Shown here: one piece after another, positions 23,787-34,120 of the stretch
Position numbering within the stretch: the stretch's first letter is position 1
Layout: each line of letters opens with the position of its first letter
Position numbers and translations under genes: made by a program
DNA from: Diplosphaera chodatii
Taxonomy: Eukaryota > Chlorophyta > Trebouxiophyceae > Prasiolales > Stichococcaceae
Direction: 5' to 3'
Assembly: GCA_032358165.1 (NCBI GenBank)
Contig: JAALGY010000053.1
Span: forward strand, 2,666,001 to 2,730,000
DNA: 64,000 bases
Notes under the pieces: generated by a model
Database searches by the model: none
What the model saw: only the letters and a program-made list of their open reading frames with translations
Told to the model about the DNA's origin: nothing

Positions 23787-24712
23787 TGTGCAACTGCTTG
23801 CAAGGTCTGGCCGTGCCGCCAGTTTGTCGAGTGGCGGGATGCGGCTCTGGCGGCCTGCCAGGCCGCCGGGGCAGGATCCTGCTGACACAGCCGATAATAT
23901 GCTGCTGCGATTCGCACATCATTGCCTCGCATCCCAGGCGGTCCCAGAGCACGTGTGCTGAAGCCAGAAAATCGGCAGTCGCTCAAGGTGACGGAACTGC
24001 CTGCGTGATGTGCATGGCAGCATAAGACGAGAGCCAGCCAGCAGCAACTAAACCCGAGTGCAGGCGACACGGTGCACCGTCTGCGTGCATATCCTGTGCC
24101 ACTGCCTTGGGCAACATTCTGAGGCAAGGGTGAAGCTGCTGCGATGCTACCTGCCGCACTGCATGTTTGTGCCCCTTGAGATCTGGGACTTGCATCGCCA
24201 TCATGCAAAGAAGCAATGCTCCCGGTTGGTGATGGTGCCACTGGGCACAACAGTGGCACTGGCCACACGCGAGCTGTACCAAGCGTTACCCACCTACCAG
24301 CGTTGGGCGTCAAGAGGCAATACAGCAGCCAGCGCGCAGCGCTGGCTGTGCGCAACCCCAAGCAGTAGTGACAGCAGCTCCAACACCGCAGCAAGAGTAC
24401 ATAATGCGTACACGATACGATGCCCTGCCCCACTGTCGCTGCTGCCGCCGGCAAACACTGGGAACCCACCAGCCAGAAGGGTAGTGGGTCTGCGCTCCCC
24501 ACCCGTTGATTCTGCCTATGACTGCCACAAACCGCTACCATCTCGCGCGCCTCGGGGCCGGCGCGGCCACCCCATGGTTGCGCTGGCAGTGCGACTGGGC
24601 TGCCCATGCCACTGGGCTGACCCACCGCATGATGAAGTACACTAGTGCCTCCACGCCTCCAACCACGTATGGTGCAGGATGCTATGTCCTGTGTGGCTGT
24701 CCCGTCCAAAAT
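23787..24712. other. Spacer upstream of acid phosphatase
   Basis: No coding exon or RNA gene was recognised. It should hold the promoter of the acid phosphatase on its left side. Confidence 0.35.
24708..24711 (-). terminator. Pol III terminator of tRNA-Ala
   Basis: Four T residues on the minus strand begin one base past the mature 3' end. Confidence 0.8.
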
Positions 24713-24807
24713 TGGAGGTGCGGGGTATCGATCCCCGTACCTTCTGCAGGTTCGAGCGCATGTTTCGTTATGCGAAGCAGACGATCTACCATGTGATCTA
24801 CACCCCC
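24713..24807 (-). tRNA. trnA-CGC: tRNA-Ala(CGC) with a 22-nt intron
   Basis: The minus strand folds into a complete cloverleaf. The acceptor stem pairs GGGGGTG with CACCTCC and has the G3-U70 wobble that marks alanine tRNAs, with A as discriminator base. The D stem is GATC/GATC and the anticodon stem TCTGC/GCAGA. The loop TTCGCA-T has a 22-nt intron at the canonical position between bases 37 and 38, leaving a 73-nt mature RNA. The variable arm is AGGTA. The T stem CGGGG/CCCCG closes the loop ATCGATA. A TTTT pol III terminator follows at once (plus strand 24708-24711). The T loop starts with A instead of T, and the D stem differs from common alanine tRNAs. Confidence 0.9.
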
Positions 24808-25824
24808 TGGTTGTACGCGATGGTCTGTTCGTGGTTTAAAAAAGTATATACCGTTTAGACCGCTGCTCAAATAAGCATGAGCCTGGCACATGCCAAGTGT
24901 GTATCGGCGGCGGTGGCGGCGGCAGGTAAGGAAGAAGCTCCTGAGCTGTGTGTGGGGGCCGGTGCACCATCGCCCGGCACGTCCACAGCCGAGGGTGTTT
25001 GATGTTGTCCGAAGTCTGGCCCGCCCCGTCCGCGTGGTGTTTGTCCCTGCACGCAGTACACATGACGTCCGCCCGCCAGCGCCGAGCCAAGCAGCCCATT
25101 GGCCATGCGCGGTGTCTTGGGCTCAAGTGCAGCATTTTGCCAGGCGTTGTTGCCACATACAGTGGTGTGCAGTTGTTTGTACTGTAGTAGTTTGTGTATG
25201 GTTTGACTGTGCAGCGGAGCTGCACTACATGGCCGGCGCTTCGCGCCGGCCACGACATGCACCTCACTTATCATGCTCATGAACTCGTGGCCAGTCAGGA
25301 TCCCGCATGAGCGAACCATCGGCGAAGCGCAACCACGCTCCTAAGTGCTTGCATCGGTGTGGCGCCATCAGTTTCAACTGCACCAGCAGGCGGTCACGAT
25401 GACAACGACACCTTCCGCTCGTTGTTTGCAGCGACGACATCGCATGGCGTCACAACGACTTCGCAGAGTATCGCAGCCAGCCAGGCTCTAGTGCAACACG
25501 AAAAGAATGAACCCCCGCTCCATCCCGTGGCACGCAATTTCATTTCCTCACATCACACACGCACTAGGCGACTGAGAGGCCACGTCTATGGCGCGGGCAG
25601 CCACAAAACCCGATGAAAGACCAACCTGCAAGCTCTTGCACTGCTGCAAAAAAAACTCTTGTGCAATGAATCACGTTTTCACGTGCCTACAACTAACCCC
25701 TTTGAATCTGGAGTGCCATGCGCATGATATTCTTAACAACGCCTTGCAGATCGATTCTTTGAGGGGCTACTCCGGTGCCTTTCAATGTCCAACAGAAGCC
25801 GACGCAAGGATGTCGGGCTGACGG
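24808..25824. other. Spacer between tRNA-Ala and CA1
   Basis: No gene is supported. A 150-codon minus-strand open frame at 24867-25319 has no recognisable domain and looks like chance in GC-rich DNA. A perfect hairpin lies at 25230-25252. Confidence 0.4.
25230..25252. repeat. Perfect short inverted repeat
   Basis: TGGCCGGCGC and its exact complement flank a three-base TTC loop, giving a 10-bp GC-rich stem. No adjacent gene end explains it. Confidence 0.7.
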
Positions 25825-28561
25825 CTACCCCATGACACCGGCACCACCAGCATACACCCCGCGTCCGAAGCTGATGGTACGGCCGTTCAGCGGCTGCAGG
25901 GGGCGGGCGTTGGATGCCAGCGTCAAGCCCTCGCCAATGATGCGCTGGAAGCGCAACACCTGGTCTGCGCCAACCGGCGACGGCTCCAGCAGCACGTACC
26001 TGCAGCAGCTAGCGCCAAGTCAGCCAGTCCGCTGAGCAAGGTCGAGCACCCGCTGAATGAGCTTTGGCATGCTCGCGGCTCACTAGCGCAGCGCGCTCAA
26101 ACCGGCCAGGGCGAGCATGTGCACGAGCATTGAAGGTTGGGCTATGTTGTCCAGAGGCACTGCAAGTGATAGGCATCGTCATGAAAGACACCTGCGGTGA
26201 GTTAGACAGAGGCATGAAACACACACGGAGGCGCTCATGAGGCGCACCAGGAGACGCCCTCAGTGCAGGGTGGCGTCGTCAGGGAGCCGTTGAAGTTGGC
26301 GTACGGGTACGAGTGGCGGTGGCGGTGGCCGCCGCCGCTGCGCCGCTCCTTGGGGCCGCTGCCGTCGTCCGGGAGGAGCGAGGACAGCGTGTCTGGGTCC
26401 AGGTTGTATGGCCCTGCATTGTGGCATAACCATCAGGCTGGTGAGTCTAAGCGTCTCCCTCTATTAGCATGGGCGTCAGCATGCATGTGGAAACATTGGC
26501 GACATTGGGTGGAATTCATAGCTGCTCCTGCACCAACAAAGCGTTCAAACATGCTGAGAATGGAGCTCCAAGCCCTGGATATTGGAAAAGGACGCCTATT
26601 CAGTCGCCAAGGAGTGCACGCACCGGCCTCGTCGCCGACCTTCGCCGGCAGCAGGTCCATGGCCTGCTGCAGCGCGGAGCACCACTGCTCCCGGTGGCGG
26701 CCGCTGGAGGTGGGCGGGCACGCCTCGTCCAGCAGCACCCCCACCACCGCCAGCTCCCCTGTCATGTGTGTGGCAGTTGTGAGGGCGTCAGGCTGGGGGT
26801 GGTGGCGGACTGCTGTTGGATGGCGGCTGGCTGACCACCACTGTGGCACCTGTCATGGGCTCCCTGCCTGGATGATCAGCATAGCTGGAGGCAACACCAG
26901 GTGCTACAGACACACCGTTGCAACAGGCTGTTGCAGACACTGCAGCATGGCACTAGTGACCACAGTCATCGGTGCCGCTATGGCATGCAGACCTCCACTC
27001 TGACAAGCGCGCTAGAGTGGGCAATAGCACATCACAGCCAACACCACAGCCGTCTATCTGCTGTTTCCACAGTCCTAGAAGACGCACCTGTCGCCACGTT
27101 GGTGTGCACCAGGTGCGCCTCCATGGCGGCGTGGCGCCCGTCAAAGGCGTTCTCGCTGGGCGTGTGGAAGTGGAACTGCGTCAGCTGCCACTTCCCGCCG
27201 TCCGCCGTCGTCAGCAGGTTGCTCTTTGACGTCGGCCGCACCTGCGACCACGTCCGACAGATAGCTTCCACATCGGTCATGCAACACAACGATGGCACCA
27301 TCCTGACCTCTAAGAAATGCTGCCACCCCGCACTCGCTGGTCAAGTCCCCCGTGTCATGTACACCATCAGCCTCGCGATCGATATTGCTGGGGCAGCTGC
27401 ATCGCAGGGGCTGCGGCAATGGGGAGGCAACACCGATGTCAGGTGCTGCCCCTGTGCCACAGGTGCAGACGGTCAACGAAAGTCCACAGGCAGTGGTGAG
27501 GAATCTCAAGGACAATGGTCAGCTGCATGTCTGGCACGGGCATGTCCGGCAAGCCCTGACGGCTGGGCTGCCATCATTGCAGCCGCCGCTGCCTGACGAT
27601 ATCAGGCAGAGTAGCAGCACGCCTGGGGCCCGAAGCCGGTGTTGAAGACGGTGACGTTGCGCAGGTGGCCGTAGTCGACCTCCAGCCCGGAGGTCTTGCC
27701 GCTCTCCTTGACCGCAGCGGCGCCGGCAGTAGATATGTCAATGGGCGCCTGCCAGCAGATCAAGGTGTCAGATATGTGCAGCACGACTTGTTGTGGCATC
27801 TGAGCACATCACTGAACCACAAGCCCAATCCTCAAGAAGCGCTGTGCTGGGCCAATATGAACTCTGTTGTGCTGAGATTGCCGCCGGCTGCTGGACCAGC
27901 GGCTGTACCAGCAGAAACGCTGATCAAGCAACGGACCAGCCGCATGCAGCATGCCATCTATGTATGTATGACACCGCGATCGTCACAGCAGGCGAGCCAC
28001 AGCTCGCGACTGCAGGCAAGCATGCATGCCTCAGTGCCCCATCGCAGCTGGGCCCGCCCGCGCTGATGAGCTGCGCAGCTGCAGCCTCAGAGACTGCATG
28101 CGACGGCATCTAATGAAGCAGCATGCAGGTGCAGGCTGCTAGTCTTTCCGAGAGCCAGCACAACCGCAGGTTGGCCGCTGTTGGGGTCAACAGCGATCAG
28201 CTGGTGGCGCAAGCAGTGCGGCGCGGCAGCGCAAGGCCACCTAGGCCTGGGTGCAAGCCCCAAGGTGGCAAGCATGAGTGTCGTAGAGCGTCAAACGGCT
28301 GCCTCAGCAGCATGTACAACCAGTGTAGAGGGACTTGACGCCGTGCAGAGCCACACGGTCAGGCTTAGTCACCTCGTGAGAAGCCACACCAGAAGTCACC
28401 TGCATCGTGCCGGAGTTGCAGGTGCCGCCCCACTCGGACGGGCCGGACAGATTGCCGTAGGAAAAGGCCTCCTGCGCGGCAGACAGCCGCATCCAGCAGC
28501 CGCAGGCGAGCAGCGCCGCCAGCGTCAGATTCGCCGCCCGCCGTGCATTGTGTGTCCCCAT
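25825..28561 (-). CDS. Alpha carbonic anhydrase CA1, secreted
   Basis: Six exons join in phase to 305 residues: 28561-28400, 27748-27623, 27241-27088, 26758-26624, 26413-26248 and 25999-25825. The enzyme interconverts CO2 and bicarbonate. A signal peptide (LTLAALLACGCWMRLSAA) precedes FSYGNLSGPSEWGGTC. Then come PIDIST, FHFHTPSENAF with zinc ligands His 120 and 122, AMEAHLVH with His 139, GELAVVGVLL, GSLTTPPCTEG and ARPLQPLNGR. The Cys in GTC and PCTEG match the usual disulfide. A secreted or lumenal role in inorganic carbon supply is expected. Intron 2 has a GC donor (CAG then GCGTGC), like CA3 but unlike CA2. An ATG 18 bases upstream is an alternative start. Confidence 0.95.
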
Positions 28562-30323
28562 GGTTGCAGTCACCGGCACCTGCGACGATTGCGCGGTTGA
28601 AACTTATCACGGTCGGCTCAGCAAGCTTTGTAATGATTTGAGGATCCGAGACTGCGTGCGTCTCTGGCAGTAGCCGGCAAATGGCCTGCTTTGAAGACCT
28701 AATCGGTGTGCGATGCGAGCACGATTGTGCAGGCACAGTCGTGCGAGCCCAATCATTCTGCAAGTAGCACCATTTGTGCGTGACACATGCGCCTCAATAC
28801 TGATACAGAACACACGGACGATCGCGCGGGCTCTGCTGCTATAGTGCCTCAAATGATGGCTGCGTCATCATTCACCGGCCGTCAGGTGATGCATCATCCA
28901 TGCAAATCAAACAAGGCAGAGAATGGCAGACACGGCAACCGGCTTACAGCGGACACGCGCTGTCGCTCGCACGTGCAAGTGTTGGTAGTAGAAGCGTTGA
29001 AGGTCTTCCTATGCACCTCGCGTCAGCAGGTGCTCTCGCGGCACGTACGCATGCAGCGCGTTTTGCAGCAAACGACGGCAGCAGCGCAAGGGACACGAGC
29101 AGCCGAGCGCGCACCTGGATGCTGCGGCCGCTGACGGATGGTTGCGGGTGGATGAGTGGCTTCGCTGCCGGTTGCGGAGCGAGATAGGGTCCGTCGTGGG
29201 CCTCCGATCGACTTTAATCTGGTGTGGCAGATCCGTCAAGATTCTCACGTCCCGAGGATCACCGACCTGGGACGGCAACGTGAGGCGGAAGGTAATGTAC
29301 GACTTCGCGCGCAGTTTACGAGACACGTGCTGCAGGATATCTCTCTTACATGTTATAATGTGCCATACGGCACATGCAGCAGGCTGCCCAGGCCGAATGG
29401 TCTGCACTAGCACGCATGCCCTTCACGGCCACTCTGCAGCACCGCAGGCCTCATCACGCAGCAGCACTCGAATTCCTTTGGCAGCACCACTCGCAACTAC
29501 ATTGGGATAACATGGGTGGCCACTGGCGGTGGCGTCATGCAACGCCAGAAGCCACTGTTCCCGTGTGTGGTACGCATGCAACCTGCTCTTGACGCCTTAT
29601 ATATTGGCCCACGCTTAACATTTTGGCAATGACTCTGCTGTGCTGTGCTTTCCTCTTTCTGCTCATGTGCCCGCCGGCGGATGTTTTGCATCCGGCCTGC
29701 TTCGTGCATGGAGGCTATAGACTTGCTTGCTTGATGAGCGAGGCCAGTGGTGTTGTCGGTGCATGAGCAGCGAAAGGCGGCCGCCAGCGCTGGTACCAAG
29801 TGAAGGGTCTCGGTGCTCTTCAAGCAACTGCTCTGACCAACAAAATACGCAAATCGGTGCAACTTCAGCAGTCGTTCAGCTACTGCTCAGCAAGTCAAGC
29901 CCATCAGCACGACTTCATGCAGCAAGACATTTCACAAGCTGTACTTCTTGTCTCTCACGCGCTTGCATTGCAGCACTTCCCAATTCCCCTTGCTGCTGTG
30001 CAGCAATGCAAGGGTGTCACCAATTCATATTATAGGATAACTGCCTGCATGCTGCCATGCTCCAAAATGCAGATGCACTTCTCATCTACAAACTGCTGTG
30101 CAATTCCCACTCTCCACACAGTCTACCGCAGTATAATCCCTCCAAAGGCGGCTCAGCGACTTTTGTGGGTGTTCTCAGCAAGCAGGGCTGCCTGCTGTCC
30201 ACTGCTACCCGCTGTGCCCAATAATGCTGCGGCGGTGCCCAAGCAAATTCGAGCCTCCAGCGGGCTGTGGAACTACTGACCCCATGTCACGACAGCACCG
30301 CTGCCGCTGCATTCACCCACCCG
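28562..30323. other. Spacer between CA1 and CA2
   Basis: About 1.76 kb with no supported exon. Both flanking genes read leftward, so it holds the CA1 promoter and the CA2 3' region. Short open frames on both strands match nothing I know. Confidence 0.4.
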
Positions 30324-32636
30324 TCAACGGCCAAAGGTCACGGCGCGGCCGTTGAGCGGCTGCACGGGGCGCGCGTTGGATGCCAGCGTCTTGCCCTGCC
30401 CGATGATGCGCTGGAAGCGCAGCACCTGGGACGCGCCCACCGGCGACGGCTCCAGGAGCACGTACCTGCAGCAGGGGTTGAGTGCCTGTCATTGTCAGTA
30501 GAACTGTACCGAGCAGACGTTCCAGATTGGGCTGTCCGTAGGCATAGGCCGCATCTGATCGAAGGCTATCAGCGCCCGCCGCAGCTTCGGTCCAGCGTGA
30601 GTACAGCGGAAGGGGCAAGGGTGCAGGATGCAGTCAGCTGCGCACCAGGAGAGGCCCTCGGTGCAGGGCGGCGTCGTCAGGGAGCCGTCGAACGCGGCGT
30701 GCGGGTAGGAGTGGCGGTGGCTGTGGCCCCCCTTGCCGTGGTGGCTCCTGCGGCCGCCGTCGCCCGGGAGCAGCGACGAGAAGGTGTCCGGGTGCAGGGT
30801 GCGCGGCTCTGCACGACGGGACAGGGCATGCTCAATCAGCATGTGCTACCAGGGACTGCTGCTGCTGCTGCTGCTGAGCAAATGATTTAGGCACATCTCG
30901 TGTCGTTAGCTGTGATCATGCGCTGTTGCTGGTATGCTGGCACACAGGCTGTGAACAGCAGAACGCAGAGCGCACTGGACTCTTTGCCGGCCTCCTTGGG
31001 CATCGCGTCCATGGCCTGCTGCAGCGCGGAGCACCACTGCTGCCGGCGGCGGCCGCTGCTCGCGGGCGGGCACTCGTCCTCCAGCAGCACGCCCACCACC
31101 GCCAGCTCGCCTGCCGCACGACGTGACATCAGGTTTCAGTGTTCAGATAAAAACGGAGCTCAACAGGAAGTGCAGTTTTAAGGGGTGGCGACCGTCCTCC
31201 AGCAGCACGCCCACCACCGCCAGCCCGCCTGCAACAGGGCACACAGAATCAGCATGTGAGCAGGGCTGCTGCAGCGGATGGGCAGATGGAGGTTGGGTGT
31301 GTGGCGGGACTGCCGGATGCTGCCAGACCGCCGGTAGGGTGCTGCGACTGGAGCCGCTGTTCAGGCTCTGACAAACTGGGCACTCTCGATCCTCAGCAGC
31401 ATGGCACAGCAGCCCTTGGCCCCTAACAAGAAAGCGCAGGTGGTGTGGGGGCTGATGAGCCACTGCAACCAGCTGCGTGCCGTGGCGTGCTGTGCAGCTG
31501 TGGTGCATATATAGCCGTGCTGGGGTACGTACGGCACAGTAACTACTGCTTTTATTGCGCCTGGCACAACAGCAGCACCGCACCCGTCTTGATGTTTTGG
31601 TGCACCAGGTGCGCCTCCATGGCGGCGTGGCGCCCGTCGAGCGCGTTTTCGCTGGGCGTGTGGAAGTGCAGCTGCAGCAGGCGCCACTTGCCGCTGTCGG
31701 TCGTCAGGATGTTGCCGTCGGGCACGCGCACCTGCGGAGCAGGACGTGAGAGCAAGTGCCTTTCAGGGAAACAGGTTGCTTTGCCGGCTGGAATTGGTGG
31801 CTGGCAGCGTCTGGTGGGAGGTCCCACCTCTGCCCAATGGTGTCAGCATGCGTAGGACGACAAGGACAAACTGCCCTATATGCGTGATCTGGCGAGTTCA
31901 TACAAGGGATGGGGGACCTGCCAAGATTCAGAGTACAGTACAGATGGCATGCCACATGGCCAGCAGCGCCACAGCTGTGCGTGCTCCAGCTTTGCAGCTG
32001 TGACACCGGTGTTGAACAGGCCTGCCCCGCAGCAGCCATACCATGGAAGCTGCTTCACTGGTTTTGAGTGCACCGGAAATAATTGTTGAATGAAAAGGAC
32101 TGGTTTTAGGTGGCGGAGGGTACCTGGGGCCCAAAGCCGGTGTTGTACACGGTGACGTTGCGCAGGCGGCCGTAGTCAAACTCCAGCCCGCCGGCGGGGC
32201 CCTTGCCCTTGCCTGCCGTGGAGATGTCGATGGGGGACTGCGAGCAGTGCAATCCGTCACATCGGTCATGTGGCCAAAACCCAAAAGTGACGCCGTCATG
32301 AAATGCCAGTGTTGCGGGCTCAGCACGCAACGAGGTTGTGCACTGCAGCGGACCAGCGGTCCACGTCAGTCAGGGGTGGCCGTGGTATGCCCCACGGCAC
32401 ACAGTTGAGGTTGAGTGTGACGTCACGCTGGTGTGTCACAGGCCGCTTCGGGGTTGAGTCACCACCTGCTGTGTGCCGGCGGCGCAGGTGCCCTCCCACT
32501 CGGCGGGGCCCGACAGCTCGCCGTAGGAGAATTCCTCCGCCGCTGCGGCGGTCCGCACCCAGCAGGCGCAGCAGCCGAGGAGCAGCAGCGCCAGGGTGAG
32601 GCCGCCGCCGCTGCGCATGCCGGCTTGTCGCGCCAT
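30324..32636 (-). CDS. Alpha carbonic anhydrase CA2, secreted
   Basis: Six exons join in phase to 290 residues: 32636-32466, 32237-32124, 31731-31584, 31110-30976, 30808-30646 and 30465-30324. Intron positions match CA1. The signal peptide core is LTLALLLLGCCACWVRTA. Motifs are SPIDISTAG, LHFHTPSENALDGRH with zinc ligands His 117 and 119, His 136 in EAHLVH, GSLTTPPCTEG and ARPVQPLNGR. It ends soon after VTFGR, so it lacks the Gly-rich tails of CA1 and CA3. Intron 2 uses a normal GT donor. Intron 3 carries an extra copy of the first part of exon 4 (31193-31228). The start could also be the Met seven codons later. Confidence 0.95.
31193..31228 (-). repeat. Intronic partial copy of CA2 exon 4
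   Basis: This 36-nt block in CA2 intron 3 repeats the start of exon 4 (31110 downward), encoding GLAVVGVLLED against ELAVVGVLLED. It is preceded by TTGCAG and followed by a GT, and its length is a multiple of three, so it could act as an optional exon or be a harmless relic. The two copies lie 118 bases apart. Confidence 0.75.
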
Positions 32637-34120
32637 GTTCGCTGCCACTGCACTCCGACACCTGTAGGAGGCGCTCCACACGTCAGATGATGCTATATTT
32701 AGATCTATTATGCCTGATTGGTTCTAAACCTTGTATTCACAGCTAAGGAACCATTGCACACGGTGGGCTGGCGAGCACAATTTGTGTAGGGCAGCCCGCA
32801 TCCAGCACTGTCACACAGCCGCAGCCACGACGTGCTGAAACCGCCCACGGGGCTGCTGAGAGGCAGCGTAGCTGTTTGACAAGCTGGAAAGCCCGCGCGC
32901 AGCAAGATCACGCATCGTGGCCCATCCGGTGGCCAGCAGCCATCGCACCGTCGTTCTCGATCACAACGGGTTCGAAACAGCAGGCGTACTCCATTACACA
33001 TGTCGCATAAACATACAGAACACTTTCCACAGCGCTGCTCAGTATCAAAGCTGCCAGCGCCTCGGCGCCCGTCGCACGAATTGTGCTGACCGGACATGTG
33101 GACAAGAACTTGGCCAACGATTTTCGCTGGGCCAGATAGATCAACCAACCTCCGAAAGGGCATCCTCACGCACCTTACGTGCAACCACGAATGCAGAAGG
33201 GGTCTTGGATGCCGTAGCCTGCGCAGCGGGCAGTGCGCGGGGTCATTTCGCACGACATGCATGCGTGCAATCACTTCTAGCAGCAGGGTGCAAGACAGAC
33301 TGCAGGCTGCATCGCAGGTGAGCCCACGGCCCAGCGCGCACCTGGGCGCAGGTATGCCTGGTGAAAAAAGGGGTTCTGATGAAGTAGCGGCTGCCCAAAC
33401 CTCTGGCGGCGACGCGGATAAGGCGCGCCGTACACAATCAAATTTTTGTGTCCTGTACTACAGTCCACCCCCGTGAGGCTCACGGGGAGTCCAGCGGCCC
33501 CCTGATGGGGTCCCCCTGTCAGCCCCTGCTGCAACTCTTCCAGCTTGCTGATGTGTAACATGGTGCCTGCTCATCAGCAGCGCTGCTGCTGCGCCACATC
33601 TGATGGCATGCGCCGCCGCCGCCGCCGCCGCCTTCAACATGTTACAATTTGAGGGGGAAGCGGCAGGACCATGGGTTCAAAGTTCCAGCATAGTCTGCGT
33701 CTTGTTACGCCGCGTGGGTGCCGTATGATTTGCAACTACCTCTTGCATCACTGTGCGCTGCTATTCCTAGCAACATGGGCAGGTCATTTGTTCTTGGACC
33801 TGGAGACTGCACCCTGCAGATCTTCGGTACAACTGTACCAGGTGTGCTTGGCACACTGTGCTGCTTGTACAAAGAGCACCATGCACAAAACTACGACCCC
33901 TCCTGCGCCATGACGGCTGCCTGTCCTGACATGTAGGCCTGACGACGCACTCGAACGACGCCGAGAGTACCAGTCAACACCAATGCGCGTTGCGGCAGGT
34001 TTGCGGAAATGATGTGGCAACTAGGCTTCACCCCGGCATGCCAGCCGGATACACACCTCCCGCTGCACGCCGCTGATGTGAACTGCCTGGTCTGTCCCGC
34101 AGAAATTTTGCAATTGTGCG
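32637..34120. other. Spacer between CA2 and MT1
   Basis: About 1.5 kb with no supported exon. It contains a GGC/GCC trinucleotide tract near 33613-33632 and a 19-base interrupted palindrome at 33469-33487. Open frames here match no family I recognise. Confidence 0.4.
33469..33487. repeat. Interrupted palindrome
   Basis: CCCCGTGAG is followed by G and CTCACGGGG, a 9-bp perfect stem with a single central base. Confidence 0.6.

Noticed and set aside
24867..25319. 150-codon minus-strand open frame beside tRNA-Ala
   Set aside because: No domain, no splice partners, and biased composition typical of chance frames in this genome.
32941..32990. GGGTTCGAAA, which resembles a tRNA B box
   Set aside because: No A box, anticodon arm or acceptor pairing could be found around it.
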